Notes under the pieces: generated by a model | The model's input: the letters and a program-made list of their open reading frames with translations, nothing else | The model's database searches: none | Told to the model about the DNA's origin: nothing | DNA from: CAWCTD01 sp963798455 | GTDB lineage: Bacteria; Acidobacteriota; Terriglobia; Bryobacterales; Bryobacteraceae | Direction of reading: 5' to 3' | Assembly: GCA_963798455.1 (NCBI GenBank) | Contig: CAWCTD010000003.1 | Location: 1,798,001-1,862,000, forward strand | DNA length: 64,000 bases | Part shown: one piece after another, positions 16,899 to 25,982 of the stretch | Layout: each line of letters begins with the position of its first letter | Position numbering within the stretch: position 1 is the first letter of the stretch | Position numbers and translations under genes: made by a program

Positions 16899-17302
16899 TC
16901 CTGGACTCCAGCGCGGTCATCGCGGGGGAGCGGAAGGGCTAGTCCGCTGCCGACCTCTTGACCAGCATTCGAGACATCCTCGGGCCGGAACCGATCGCGC
17001 TCTCCACCGTGAGTGTGATCGAGTTGGAACGTGGCGTCTGGCGGGCCAGGGACGCCCTGCAAGCCGATCGCCGGCAGAAGTTCTTCAACGATCTGTTCGC
17101 CGCGGTCCCAATCTACCCGCTCACGTTTGACATCGCCCGCAGGGCCGCGCGGATCGACGGCGAATCCAGACGAAAGGGCGCCGTGATCCCGTTCCAGGAC
17201 CTTGTCATCGGGGCAACCGCGCTGGAGTTCGACTACGCTGTTGCGACAGCCAACGTGCGCCACTTCCAGATGATTCCGAATCTGGTGGTGAAGCCCATCT
17301 GA
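16889..17302 (+). pseudogene. VapC-like PIN-domain toxin with an amber codon at position 18
   Basis: 137 codons in one frame encode a PIN domain: LILDSSAVIAGERKG with the first catalytic Asp, STVSVIELERGVWRA with the Glu, then QDLVIGATALEFDYAVATANVRHF with the later acidic residues. Codon 18 (16940-16942) is TAG, where a sense codon such as CAG is expected. Translation could restart at TTG 16958, but that product lacks the first Asp. Either the toxin has been inactivated by a point mutation, or the base is wrong. Confidence 0.82.
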
Positions 17303-17314
17303 GGGTTCAGCCCG

Positions 17315-17374
17315 TTCCGCGGCGGCCCCGTGGCGACCATCGTCGACGGCGCCATGGTCTGGCGGAGGGAGTAA
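17315..17374 (+). repeat. pyrC 3' end, copy 2 of direct repeat
   Basis: This copy encodes F-R-G-G-P-V-A-T-I-V-D-G-A-M-V-W-R-R-E-stop, against F-H-...-I-V-W-R-R-E-stop in pyrC. Most of the six differences are synonymous or conservative and the stop codon is kept (TAA instead of TAG). It looks like a once-functional gene end, displaced from pyrC by the toxin-antitoxin segment. Confidence 0.85.
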
Positions 17375-17389
17375 TCCCTGCGCGACGCG

Positions 17390-17503
17390 ATGATGGCATT
17401 CTGGGCGGTGGCCGGCGTCCGTGGCGCAACGCAAATCCTGAAAGACGGCCAGTCAAGCCTGTTGGATAGAACGTCGGGCCTGCTGCACGTGCTAAAAGAG
17501 TAG
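17390..17503 (+). CDS. Possible small protein, 37 aa
   Basis: An ATG at 17390 opens 37 codons with normal GC3 bias (MMAFWAVAGVRGA ... LLHVLKE) and ends 2 bp before the next gene. It begins in the same frame just after the pyrC-end copy. No ribosome-binding site at proper spacing is seen, and I know no homologue. It may be the tail of a former gene between pyrC and the UPF0182 gene. Confidence 0.3.
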   Translation: MMAFWAVAGVRGATQILKDGQSSLLDRTSGLLHVLKE

Positions 17504-17505
17504 TC

Positions 17506-20235
17506 ATGCAACCTCAACTGCCCCGACCCGCCGCTCCCCGACGCGGCACGATCCTGCTGCTCGTCGCAATCTTCCTCGTCCTTCTGGGCGCCCGCTCCAT
17601 CGCCAACTTCGTGATCGAGTATCAGTGGTGGAAAGAGTTGGGGCAGGTGCCCACCTGGATCGACCTGCTGATATACAGCATCGCGCCGGCCACTGCCGCC
17701 ACCTTGATCGCGTTTCTGGCCCTATGGATCGCGCACGCCCGGGCGCTGAGGTTCGCCGGCACCCGCCTGGGAGACCACCGCATCTACGCAGCCGTCTCCA
17801 CGCTGGTGTTGCTGGGGGTGTCGTGGGTTCTCGCCTCCGGAACCATCGACACCTGGACCGTGGTTCGCTACTTCGGCGGACGCCACCTTCCGGCCCAAGC
17901 CACGGAGTGGCACGATTCGGTCTTCGGGCTCCCGCTGGGCTTCTACCTCTTCAACCTGCCCTTCTACACAGAGTTGCGGCGCTACCTGTTGGGTGTCGCC
18001 GTCCTGTCGGCCGTCATCTATTGGGCGGCCGCGCGAGGCTGGCAACTGGTCGGGCACCTTCCCGAGATGCAGGAAGCCGGACAGTTCGATCCTCGCCTCT
18101 TCCGGCTGGAGGGTGCGCTGGAGTCGCGCTTCCTGCGGGGCGTGGCCGCGGTGGTGCTGCTGGCGCTCGCGCTCCAGTTCTACCTCGGGCGCTACGACCT
18201 GCTCTTCCAGGACCACGGTTTCATGGTAGGCGTGGACTACGTAGCGGAGCACATCGCTCTGCCGCTCCAGTGGCTGCTGGTCTTCGCCTGCATTCTGGGG
18301 GCTGTTTTCGCATCCCTGGGCCGCTGGAAGATCGTGCTCGGCCTGGCCCTGGCCTTCGTCCTGAGGGCGGCGATCCCGCCCCTGGTCTCGGCCGTCTACG
18401 TGAAGCCCAACGAGATTTCGATCCAGCGCCCGTACATACAGACCCACATCCATGCCACCCGCAGCGCCTACGGCCTCGAGAAGCGCACGCGAGAGACCGA
18501 GTTCTCGGCACAGCTGTCCGCGAAGATCGACGTCGCCAAGAATAAGCCGCTGTTCGACAACGTGCGCCTCTGGGACTGGCGGGCGTTTCACGACACGGTC
18601 ACGCAGATTCAGGCATTGCGGCCCTACTACGTTTTCGCGGACACCGACGTGGACCGCTACATCATCGACGGGCAGTTACGGCAGGTGCTGCTCACGCCTC
18701 GTGAACTGGACATACGGCAGTTGGTGGCCGCCCAAGGCTGGATCAACACGCACTTCATTTACACGCACGGCTATGGAATGGTCATGGCCGAAGCGAACCA
18801 GATCACGCCCGACGGACTGCCGGTCCTTTTCGTAAAGAACGCTCCCCCGGAGGTCGAAACCAAGAGCCTCAAGCTGACCCGGCCGGAGATCTACTACGGC
18901 GAAGTGGTCCATGAGCCGGTTTTCGTTCACACGGCGCAGAAAGAGTTCAATTACCCGTCCGGAGGGGACAACGTCTTCTCGACCTATGAAGGCCAAGGCG
19001 GTCTTCCCATCGGTCCCTTATCGCTCCGGCTGGCGGCGGCCCTGCGCGAGAGCGACTACAACATCCTGTTGACAGGCTACTTCAGACCTGACAGCCGGAT
19101 GATGATCCGGCGCAACGTGCGCCAACGCCTGACTACGCTCGCCAATTTCATCAGTTGGGATACGGATCCTTACCTGGTCCTGACCGACGAGGGACGGCTG
19201 GTCTGGACCACGGACGGCTACACAACTTCCGATGCGCATCCTTACTCGGCCAGCCTCCAGGTGGAAGGACTCGGGGAGATCAACTACATCCGGAACGCGG
19301 TCAAAGCCACGGTGGATGCCTATGACGGTACGGTCAAGATTTACATTTTCGATCCCTCCGACCCGATCATCCAGGCCTATCAGAACATCTTCCCGAATCT
19401 GCTCGTGCCCGCTTCCCAGATGCCCGCCGACCTCAGGAGGCACACCCGATATCCCGAGATCCTCTTCCGCACCCAGGCCGAGATCTATCGCACCTACCAC
19501 ATGCTGGATCCGCAGGCCTTCTACAACAAGGAGGACCTGTGGGACATCGCGCGCAACGTTCAGGGCCAGGACACCAGGCCACAGGCGGTGACGCCCACCT
19601 ACGTCGTCGCCACGCTGCCCGGAGAGACGCAGGCCGAGTTCCTGCTCATCATTCCGTTCACGCCTCGCGGCAAGGACAACATGATCGGCGTAATGTTGGC
19701 GCGCTGCGATGGGGAGCATCTCGGGGAAATGGTCGTCCTGCAACTCTCCAAGCAGTCGCTGATCTACGGCCCGATGCAGATCGAGGCTCGGATCAATCAG
19801 GACCAAAATATTTCCAAGGACCTGAGCCTATGGAACCAGCAGGGCTCTCAGGTTCTGAGGGGGCAGATGCTCGTACTGCCCGTGCAGGACACCTTCGTCT
19901 TCGTCGAGCCGATTTACATCCAGGCGGGCGAAGCGCGCATGCCGCAGCTCAAGAAGGTCGTGCTCGCGGTGGGCAACACTCTCATTTACAGGGACACCTA
20001 TGAGCAGGCGCTGGCGGATCTGGCCGGCGTCGAGGCACCTCCGTCGCCGACAACGGGCGCTCCTGCCGAAGGGGCCGCCCCAGCCGCGCCCACGCGCGTC
20101 TCCCCCGACGTGCAGCAGCGCCTGGACAGCATCCGGCAGCACTTGCAGCGCTACCGCGACCTGACCGGACAAGGCCGCTGGGCGGAGGCCGGCAAGGAGC
20201 TGGAAGCCATTCAATCTGAGGTACAAAACAGGTAG
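17506..20235 (+). CDS. UPF0182 family membrane protein
   Basis: 909 residues. Seven hydrophobic segments in the first 300 residues are followed by a large extracytoplasmic-type domain (from about 300: ISIQRPYIQTHIHATRSAYGL, then ETQAEFLLIIPFTPRGKDNM and DQNISKDLSLWNQQGSQVLRG). A coiled, acidic tail follows (QRLDSIRQHLQRYRDLTGQG). This matches COG1615/UPF0182, full length, function unknown. The WTTDGYTTSDAHPYS region is typical of the family. It is separated by only 2 bp from the small ORF upstream, suggesting an operon with it or with the pyr genes. Confidence 0.93.
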   Translation: MQPQLPRPAAPRRGTILLLVAIFLVLLGARSIANFVIEYQWWKELGQVPTWIDLLIYSIAPATAATLIAFLALWIAHARALRFAGTRLGDHRIYAAVSTLVLLGVSWVLASGTIDTWTVVRYFGGRHLPAQATEWHDSVFGLPLGFYLFNLPFYTELRRYLLGVAVLSAVIYWAAARGWQLVGHLPEMQEAGQFDPRLFRLEGALESRFLRGVAAVVLLALALQFYLGRYDLLFQDHGFMVGVDYVAEHIALPLQWLLVFACILGAVFASLGRWKIVLGLALAFVLRAAIPPLVSAVYVKPNEISIQRPYIQTHIHATRSAYGLEKRTRETEFSAQLSAKIDVAKNKPLFDNVRLWDWRAFHDTVTQIQALRPYYVFADTDVDRYIIDGQLRQVLLTPRELDIRQLVAAQGWINTHFIYTHGYGMVMAEANQITPDGLPVLFVKNAPPEVETKSLKLTRPEIYYGEVVHEPVFVHTAQKEFNYPSGGDNVFSTYEGQGGLPIGPLSLRLAAALRESDYNILLTGYFRPDSRMMIRRNVRQRLTTLANFISWDTDPYLVLTDEGRLVWTTDGYTTSDAHPYSASLQVEGLGEINYIRNAVKATVDAYDGTVKIYIFDPSDPIIQAYQNIFPNLLVPASQMPADLRRHTRYPEILFRTQAEIYRTYHMLDPQAFYNKEDLWDIARNVQGQDTRPQAVTPTYVVATLPGETQAEFLLIIPFTPRGKDNMIGVMLARCDGEHLGEMVVLQLSKQSLIYGPMQIEARINQDQNISKDLSLWNQQGSQVLRGQMLVLPVQDTFVFVEPIYIQAGEARMPQLKKVVLAVGNTLIYRDTYEQALADLAGVEAPPSPTTGAPAEGAAPAAPTRVSPDVQQRLDSIRQHLQRYRDLTGQGRWAEAGKELEAIQSEVQNR

Positions 20236-20272
20236 ACGGAACCCGGCGCCTGGATTCTGAATCCGTAAGAGT

Positions 20273-22516
20273 ATGGGACCGCAACCCCCGCAAGGATTGG
20301 TGTCCATCGGCGGCCCGCCGATGGCGGCGCGCCAGACCGTGAAGGACCCCGTCTGTCACATGGACGTCGATCCGGCAACCGCCGCCGGCAAGCACGAGTA
20401 CCAGGGCGTGACCTATTACTTCTGCAACCCGCGCTGCCTCGACAAGTTCCGGGCGGATCCCGAGAAGTACCTGTCACCGCAGCCGGCGTCGGCTCCCACC
20501 GCCAAAGACGTGTACTACACCTGCCCCATGGACCCCGAAGTCCGCCAGCTCGGGCCCGGCGCGTGCCCGAAGTGCGGCATGGCACTGGAGCCGGAGGTGG
20601 CAACCGCCCAGGAGGAGAAGAACCCGGAACTGGAGTACATGCAACGCCGCTTCTGGGTCAGCGTGCCGCTCACCGCGGTGGTGATGGTGCTCGCCATGGC
20701 CGGGCTGCACCTGGCGTGGCTCGAACTCATCTTGGCGACACCGGTTGTTCTCTGGGGAGGATTTCCTTTCTTTCAAAGAGGCTGGAAATCAATTCTAAAC
20801 CGTCACTTAAATATGTTCACGCTGGTCTCCATGGGTACGGCGGCGGCCTATCTCTACAGCCTGGTTGCGGTGTTGTTCCTTGGGGACCATGCGGTGTACT
20901 TTGAGGCGGCAGCCGCGATCACGACCCTGGTGCTGTTGGGACAGGTGCTGGAACTCAGGGCGCGGGCCAGGACCGGCGGCGCCATTCGAGCGCTGTTGAG
21001 CCTCGCGCCCCAGACGGCCAGCCTGGTGAGCGGAAACGGGGCCGAAACGACCGTGCCCCTGGACCGCGTCCACCCTGGGGACCAATTGCGGGTTCGCCCT
21101 GGGGAGAAGGTGCCGGTGGATGGAGTTGTGCTGACCGGCACGAGCTCGGTGGACGAGTCCATGCTGACGGGAGAACCGATCCCGGTTGAAAAGACCGCCG
21201 GAAGCAAGGTCACCGGAGGCACCCTGAACGGCTCCGGCAGCTTCGTGATGCGCGCCGAGCGGGTCGGCAGCGATACCCTGCTTGCTCAAATCGTCCGCAT
21301 GGTGGGCGAAGCGCAAAGGTCGCGTGCCCCGATTCAGAGGCTCGCCGACGTGGTGTCCGGCTACTTCGTGCCGCTGGTTGTGCTGGTAGCCGCGATCACA
21401 TTCGTCGTCTGGGCGCTGCTCGGTCCCGCGCCGCGCGTGGCTCACGCCATCGTCAACGCGGTCGCGGTGCTGATCGTCGCCTGCCCCTGCGCCCTGGGGC
21501 TGGCTACTCCCATGGCCGTCATGGTGGGCACTGGCCGAGGGGCCATAGCGGGCGTGCTGGTCAAGAATGCCGAGGCGCTCGAAGTCTTGGAGAAAGTGGA
21601 CACGCTGGTGGTGGACAAGACCGGGACACTGACCGAGGGGAGGCCCCGTCTCATCTCGATCACCCCCCTCGCAGGGTACGAAGAGGCTGGCCTCCTCCGG
21701 CAGTCGGCAACCCTGGAGAAAGCCAGCGAGCATCCACTGGCGGCGGCCATCGTCGAAGCCGCCGCGAGCCGTGGCCTGTCTTTGTCCGAGCCGTCGGACT
21801 TCCAATCACTCCCCGGCAGAGGGCTCAAGGGCACTGTGGACGGGCATGCTGTGGCTATCGGAAACAAGTCCCTTTTCATAGAGTTAGGAATTGATTTTGA
21901 ACCATCGTCTGACATGGGCGTGGCAGTCGATGGGAAGCCCGCCGGCTGGATCGCCGTGGCCGATCCGATCAAGGAGTCGGCGCGGCAGGCGGTGAAGGCG
22001 CTGCACCACGAGGGGCTCAGGATCATCATGGTGACGGGCGACCGTTGGGCGAATGCGGAAGCGGTGGCGCGGGAGCTCGGCATTGATGATGTCCGGGCGG
22101 AGGTGTTGCCCCAGCAAAAGAGCGAAGTCGTGAAATTGTTGCAGTCCCAGGGGCGCATAGTGGCGATGGCGGGTGACGGGGTGAACGACGCGCCGGCGCT
22201 GGCGCAGGCTCAGGTTGGGATCGCCATGGGGACGGGCACGCACGTCGCCATCGAGAGCGCCGGGGTCACGCTGCTGAAGGGGGACCTGAGAGGCGTGGTC
22301 AGGGCCAGGCGGCTGAGCCGGGCGACGATGCGCAACATCCGGCAAAACCTGTTCTTTGCGTTTTTCTACAACCTGCTGGGTGTGCCCATTGCAGCCGGGG
22401 TGCTCTATCCGTTCTTTGGCCTGCTGTTGAGCCCCATGATCGCCAGCGCGGCGATGACCTTCAGCTCGGTCTCGGTCATCACCAACGCCCTGCGCCTGCG
22501 GCGGGTGGAGCTGTAG
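20273..22516 (+). CDS. Copper-type heavy-metal P1B ATPase with YHS and metal-binding N-terminus
   Basis: 747 residues if the first ATG is used; an ATG at 20321 is also plausible. An N-terminal YHS domain (DPVCHMDVDPATAAGKHEYQ ... FCNPRCLDKF) is followed by a YxCPMxP heavy-metal binding motif (YYTCPMDPEV ... CPKCGMALEP). The core has eight predicted helices, TGE in MLTGEPIPVE, the ion-channel motif CPC (VACPCALGLATP), DKTGTLTEGRP, the HP motif (SEHPLA) and GDGVNDAPAL. The CPC and late-helix residues point to Cu(I) export. It converges on the molybdoenzyme gene. Confidence 0.94.
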   Translation: MGPQPPQGLVSIGGPPMAARQTVKDPVCHMDVDPATAAGKHEYQGVTYYFCNPRCLDKFRADPEKYLSPQPASAPTAKDVYYTCPMDPEVRQLGPGACPKCGMALEPEVATAQEEKNPELEYMQRRFWVSVPLTAVVMVLAMAGLHLAWLELILATPVVLWGGFPFFQRGWKSILNRHLNMFTLVSMGTAAAYLYSLVAVLFLGDHAVYFEAAAAITTLVLLGQVLELRARARTGGAIRALLSLAPQTASLVSGNGAETTVPLDRVHPGDQLRVRPGEKVPVDGVVLTGTSSVDESMLTGEPIPVEKTAGSKVTGGTLNGSGSFVMRAERVGSDTLLAQIVRMVGEAQRSRAPIQRLADVVSGYFVPLVVLVAAITFVVWALLGPAPRVAHAIVNAVAVLIVACPCALGLATPMAVMVGTGRGAIAGVLVKNAEALEVLEKVDTLVVDKTGTLTEGRPRLISITPLAGYEEAGLLRQSATLEKASEHPLAAAIVEAAASRGLSLSEPSDFQSLPGRGLKGTVDGHAVAIGNKSLFIELGIDFEPSSDMGVAVDGKPAGWIAVADPIKESARQAVKALHHEGLRIIMVTGDRWANAEAVARELGIDDVRAEVLPQQKSEVVKLLQSQGRIVAMAGDGVNDAPALAQAQVGIAMGTGTHVAIESAGVTLLKGDLRGVVRARRLSRATMRNIRQNLFFAFFYNLLGVPIAAGVLYPFFGLLLSPMIASAAMTFSSVSVITNALRLRRVEL

Positions 22517-22519
22517 AAG

Positions 22520-22555
22520 CGCTTAGAAACGGTAGCCAACCCAGGCGCCTAAGCG
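22520..22555. terminator. Possible bidirectional stem-loop between convergent genes
   Basis: CGCTTAG (22520-22526) and CTAAGCG (22549-22555) form a seven-pair stem around a 22-base loop, between the P-ATPase stop and the convergent molybdoenzyme stop, which it overlaps. There is no U-run, so termination is a guess from position. Confidence 0.3.
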
Positions 22556-24627
22556 GGGTCCACGCGGATGGGCATGGATCGCACGCGCTTACCGGTGGCG
22601 TTGAAGACCGCGTTGGCGATGGCCGGGGCGACGGCGATGATGGGGGTCTCCCCCGCCCCCGCCGATTCCAGGTCCTTGCGGTCCATCAGCATCACGTCCG
22701 TTTTGGGAACGTCCCGGAACCGCGGCACACGGTAGGAGGAGAATGTGGCGTCGGTCAGCTTCCCGTCCTTGAAGAGAATCTCCTCGCGCAGCGCCGGGCC
22801 CAGGCCCATCATGATGCAGCCTTCCACCTGGCAACGCAGATTGGCCGGATTCAGGATCGCCCCGCACTCAAACGCCTGGACAATCTCGACGAGCTTCGGC
22901 GTGCCGGTGGCTCGATCCACTTCCACCTCGCAACAGGCCGCCACCACCGAGTTCTTTTCGGTGCCGCAGGCCAGACCGATCCCGGCTCCTGGCCGGCGCT
23001 TCTTCCGCCGTTCCGCCCAGCGGAACCGCTCAGTGGCCGCTGTCAGAACGTTCTTGATCCTCTCGTTGTCGAGGTGCGCGAGCCTGAACTCCAGAGGGTC
23101 TTTGCCCGCCGCTTCGGCCAGTTCGTCGGTGAACGCCTCCCGCGCGAAGTTGTTCGCCGTCGCCGCCAGACACCGGTACGAGCTCTGCCTGAGAGGCGGA
23201 TCGGATGGGATGAACCTGACCCGCGTGTTGGGGATGCGGTAGGGAGTGTCCAGAGCCGCCCCTCCGGAGTTGTAGTTGGTGAAGTCCCAAGCGACAATCG
23301 AGTTGCCGGCGTCCAGCCCGGCCTCTACTTCGATCAGCGCAGCCGGACGGAAGTACGCCCACCAGAACTCCTCGGCGCGCGTCCACTGCATTGCGACCGG
23401 GCGGCCGGCCTCCTTTGCCAGGCGAGCCGCCTCCAGCGCCGCTTCACCCGTGTGCTTGCCTCCAAAGCCGCCGCCGAAGTGAGGCACGACCAGGCGAACC
23501 TGCTCCGGCGTCAGCCGGAAGGCCTCGGCAAGCTGCTGGCGGACGCTAAAGGGATTGCTGGTCCCGGTCCACACCCTCAGATGACCGTCCTGCCACTCCG
23601 CCACGGCGGCGCGCGGCTCCATGGGGGCGTGCTGGACATAGGCGACCTGATATGTCGCTTTCAGCCTGCGCCGCGCTTCCGCGAGTCCCTTCTCGATCGA
23701 GCCCCTGGCCTGGGGGCGTCCTGGCTCGTGCGCGTGCTGCTTCAGGTACTCAAAGAGACCGTCGCTGGATGGCTGCTCGACGGTCTTCCATTGGGCCGTC
23801 GCCGAGATCGCCTCCAGTGCTTTTCGCGCGGCGAACGTGGTGGGCGCGGCGCAGCCGACGAAACCGCCGTCGCGCACTGCGACCACCCCGGGCATCTTCT
23901 GTGCCGCCGAGAGGTCCACGCTCGCCAGCGTCGCTCCATAGGACGGGGCCCGCAGCACGCGGCCATAGAGCATGCCCGGCCGCACAATATCGCGAGGATA
24001 GCGATGCGCGCCGGTCACGATGTCGCGGGCGTCCAGCCTGACGCGAGGCGTCCCCAAAAGCCGCCAGTCCTTTGCCGGGGTGACGATGGTCCCCGCCGGT
24101 ATCGACTCTTTGTAAGCGGCCGCCAGTTCGGGCGAGTGGGCAAGATCGGCGTATGTGTACGTTTTGCCCGCGGACGTGACAGCGCCGTTGCGGACCTCCA
24201 GCCGGGCTGGGCCGACGCCCCACTGCTTGGCGGCGGAAGCCAGCAGCAGATTGCGTGCCGCCGCCGCGGCTGTCCGCACCAGCGGAACGGTGCGGGGCGT
24301 CGTGCTGCTGCCGGCGGTGGTCCCGTCGTTGGGAACCTGGTCCGTATCTCCGAGGACCATGCGCACGCGCTCGAGTGGCACTCGCAGCTCTTCCGCCGCC
24401 GCCATGGCCAGCTCCGTGAGGGCGCCCTGGCCTTCCTCGACCTTGCCTGACAGGATGGTGATGACTCCGCCTTCGGCAATGTGCAGCCTGGCTTCGAGGG
24501 TGGCAGGGCCGCCCGGGCCGCCCCTTTGGGCTTCGGAGGGTGGCGCCGTGGCCACAATCAGGAGCCCTGTGCCGGCCGTGCGGAGGAACTCCCTGCGGTC
24601 CATCGCGAACGACGTATGCGTTGACAT
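22549..24627 (-). CDS. Molybdopterin-binding large subunit, isoquinoline 1-oxidoreductase type
   Basis: 692 residues of the xanthine-oxidase family. A Tat signal is visible (MDRREFLRTAGTGLLIVA; the ATG nine residues in may be the true start). Molybdopterin-contact motifs GGGFGGKH and AATANNFAREAF are present, and the C-terminal catalytic Glu is in SAGAGETPIIAVAPAIANA. With the adjacent [2Fe-2S] subunit it should form a periplasmic hydroxylase of N-heterocycles or aldehydes; the substrate cannot be told from sequence. The Tat signal is on this subunit and the small one would be co-exported. The genes are 10 bp apart. Confidence 0.92.
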   Translation of the reverse strand: MSTHTSFAMDRREFLRTAGTGLLIVATAPPSEAQRGGPGGPATLEARLHIAEGGVITILSGKVEEGQGALTELAMAAAEELRVPLERVRMVLGDTDQVPNDGTTAGSSTTPRTVPLVRTAAAAARNLLLASAAKQWGVGPARLEVRNGAVTSAGKTYTYADLAHSPELAAAYKESIPAGTIVTPAKDWRLLGTPRVRLDARDIVTGAHRYPRDIVRPGMLYGRVLRAPSYGATLASVDLSAAQKMPGVVAVRDGGFVGCAAPTTFAARKALEAISATAQWKTVEQPSSDGLFEYLKQHAHEPGRPQARGSIEKGLAEARRRLKATYQVAYVQHAPMEPRAAVAEWQDGHLRVWTGTSNPFSVRQQLAEAFRLTPEQVRLVVPHFGGGFGGKHTGEAALEAARLAKEAGRPVAMQWTRAEEFWWAYFRPAALIEVEAGLDAGNSIVAWDFTNYNSGGAALDTPYRIPNTRVRFIPSDPPLRQSSYRCLAATANNFAREAFTDELAEAAGKDPLEFRLAHLDNERIKNVLTAATERFRWAERRKKRRPGAGIGLACGTEKNSVVAACCEVEVDRATGTPKLVEIVQAFECGAILNPANLRCQVEGCIMMGLGPALREEILFKDGKLTDATFSSYRVPRFRDVPKTDVMLMDRKDLESAGAGETPIIAVAPAIANAVFNATGKRVRSMPIRVDPA

Positions 24628-24637
24628 GGCCGTCCTC

Positions 24638-25111
24638 CTAACCCTTCCCGCCCGAGGCCGCCGCAGCGCGGTGTACCGCGGCCAGTATCCGGTGGTATCC
24701 GGAACAGCGGCACAGGTGGCCGTTCAGTTCCTCGACGATTTGCGCATCCGTGGGCTTGGCATGTCGCTTCAGCAGCGCCACTGTCTGAAGCACCATGCCC
24801 GCGGTGCAGTAGCCGCACTGCATGGCGCCCTCATCGAGGAACGCCTGCTGCACGGGGTGGAGCGTCCCGCCCTGGGCGAGGCCCTCGATGGTAGTGATCG
24901 TGCGGCCCTGGGCCGCGCTCACCGGGGTCACGCAGGAAAAGATGGCATCGTTGTCTACGAGCACGGTGCAGGCGCCGCATTCGCCCTCCCCGCAGCCGAA
25001 TTTCGCGCCGGTCAGGCCCAGGTCTTCGCGCAGCACTTCCACCAGGGGCCGGTCGGGCTCCGTGTCCACGCTGCGCGGCTTTCCATTGACGTTGAATCGG
25101 ATGGTCGCCAT
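24638..25111 (-). CDS. [2Fe-2S] small subunit, isoquinoline 1-oxidoreductase type
   Basis: 157 residues with the two clusters of the family. The plant-ferredoxin-type site is GCGEGECGACTVLVDN with a further Cys in FSC, and the second site is CGYCTAGMV ... CRCSGYHRI. It passes electrons from the Mo centre to an external acceptor. It is first in the operon with the large subunit downstream, and the start is the ATG after an AGGAGG-like sequence. No FAD subunit gene is nearby, as expected for this two-subunit branch. Confidence 0.94.
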   Translation of the reverse strand: MATIRFNVNGKPRSVDTEPDRPLVEVLREDLGLTGAKFGCGEGECGACTVLVDNDAIFSCVTPVSAAQGRTITTIEGLAQGGTLHPVQQAFLDEGAMQCGYCTAGMVLQTVALLKRHAKPTDAQIVEELNGHLCRCSGYHRILAAVHRAAAASGGKG

Positions 25112-25183
25112 TCTCCCGCACCTCCTCGGGATGTTCCCGAAACTTGAGCTGACACATGAATTATAGACCTGCCGCCCGTGTTC

Positions 25184-25630
25184 TCAGAAGAATCCTTCGC
25201 GGAGGTTGATGTTGTATTCGAGGTAGGCTTTGAGGCAGCACAGCATGTTCATCCAGCCCTGGCAGTTCATGTAGGAGTTGTCGAGCCCCTTCTGGGTCTC
25301 CCGCCAGCCGGACTCGGTAATCCTGACCTGGGTGGAGCGCGGGGCCAGTTCCTCGAAAGCCATCTCCACCGTGGTGTTGTAACTCGGCGGCTCGTCTGCT
25401 GCCGCCCATTCAAAAACGATGCGCTCGCCGGGCACAACCTTCTTCACGAAGAGCGGGACGTCCACAGGATAGTCCGTGAACTTCCAGACAACCTGAGTTC
25501 CTTCCCGCAATGGTCCGCTCGAACCGCCCGTCGTGAAGTACTTGCTCAGCTTCTCCGGGTCCACGACCGCAGCGAACACGTCACCCCGCGGTCTGCTGAT
25601 TTTGGCCTGTAACTGAAACTTGAGCTCCAT
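25184..25630 (-). CDS. SRPBCC (AHSA1-like) domain protein
   Basis: 148 residues of the START/AHSA1 type: an N-terminal strand with VFAAVVDPEKLSKYFTTGG, then ERIVFEWAAADEPP and FEELAPRSTQVRITESGW, and a C-terminal helix NCQGWMNMLCCLKAYLEY. This is the usual 'activator of Hsp90 homologue-like' small-molecule binding fold; the ligand is unknown. It lies 72 bp upstream of the small molybdoenzyme gene on the same strand but is functionally unrelated by sequence. Confidence 0.85.
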   Translation of the reverse strand: MELKFQLQAKISRPRGDVFAAVVDPEKLSKYFTTGGSSGPLREGTQVVWKFTDYPVDVPLFVKKVVPGERIVFEWAAADEPPSYNTTVEMAFEELAPRSTQVRITESGWRETQKGLDNSYMNCQGWMNMLCCLKAYLEYNINLREGFF

Positions 25631-25667
25631 AGCATCCCCCTTGCTGAGATTATATATGTAGAGGGGA

Positions 25668-25982
25668 ATGAGACCATCCGGAAGCGGGAAGCCGCTGCTC
25701 GTCTATGACGATGGCTGCGCGTTCTGCGCCGCCTGTGCGCGGTACCTGGAGTCGCTGACCAGGGGTTCTGTCGCGTATGAGCCATTCCAGGATGAGCATC
25801 GGCAAGCGGTCGAGCTGGTCCTGCCGGGTGGAGAAGTCCATCGCGGCGCCCGGGCGGTGTTTGAGACGCTAGCGTGCGGCGGTTCAGAGGGCTGGCTGTG
25901 GGCCTACAAGCACATACACGGCTTTGCCGCAGTCAGCGAGTGGGTGTACAAGATCATCGCGCGTCTTTCTCACGCGGGATGA
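25668..25982 (+). CDS. DCC-family thiol-disulfide oxidoreductase-like protein (DUF393)
   Basis: 104 residues. It begins with the family motif LVYDDGCAFCAACARYL, with a C-x2-C like thioredoxin, followed by a short alpha/beta domain and a C-terminal aromatic helix (WLWAYKHIHGFAAVSEWVYKI). DUF393 proteins are predicted redox enzymes; the partner is unknown. It is divergent from the SRPBCC gene and overlaps the convergent downstream gene by 29 bp at their 3' ends. Confidence 0.82.
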   Translation: MRPSGSGKPLLVYDDGCAFCAACARYLESLTRGSVAYEPFQDEHRQAVELVLPGGEVHRGARAVFETLACGGSEGWLWAYKHIHGFAAVSEWVYKIIARLSHAG

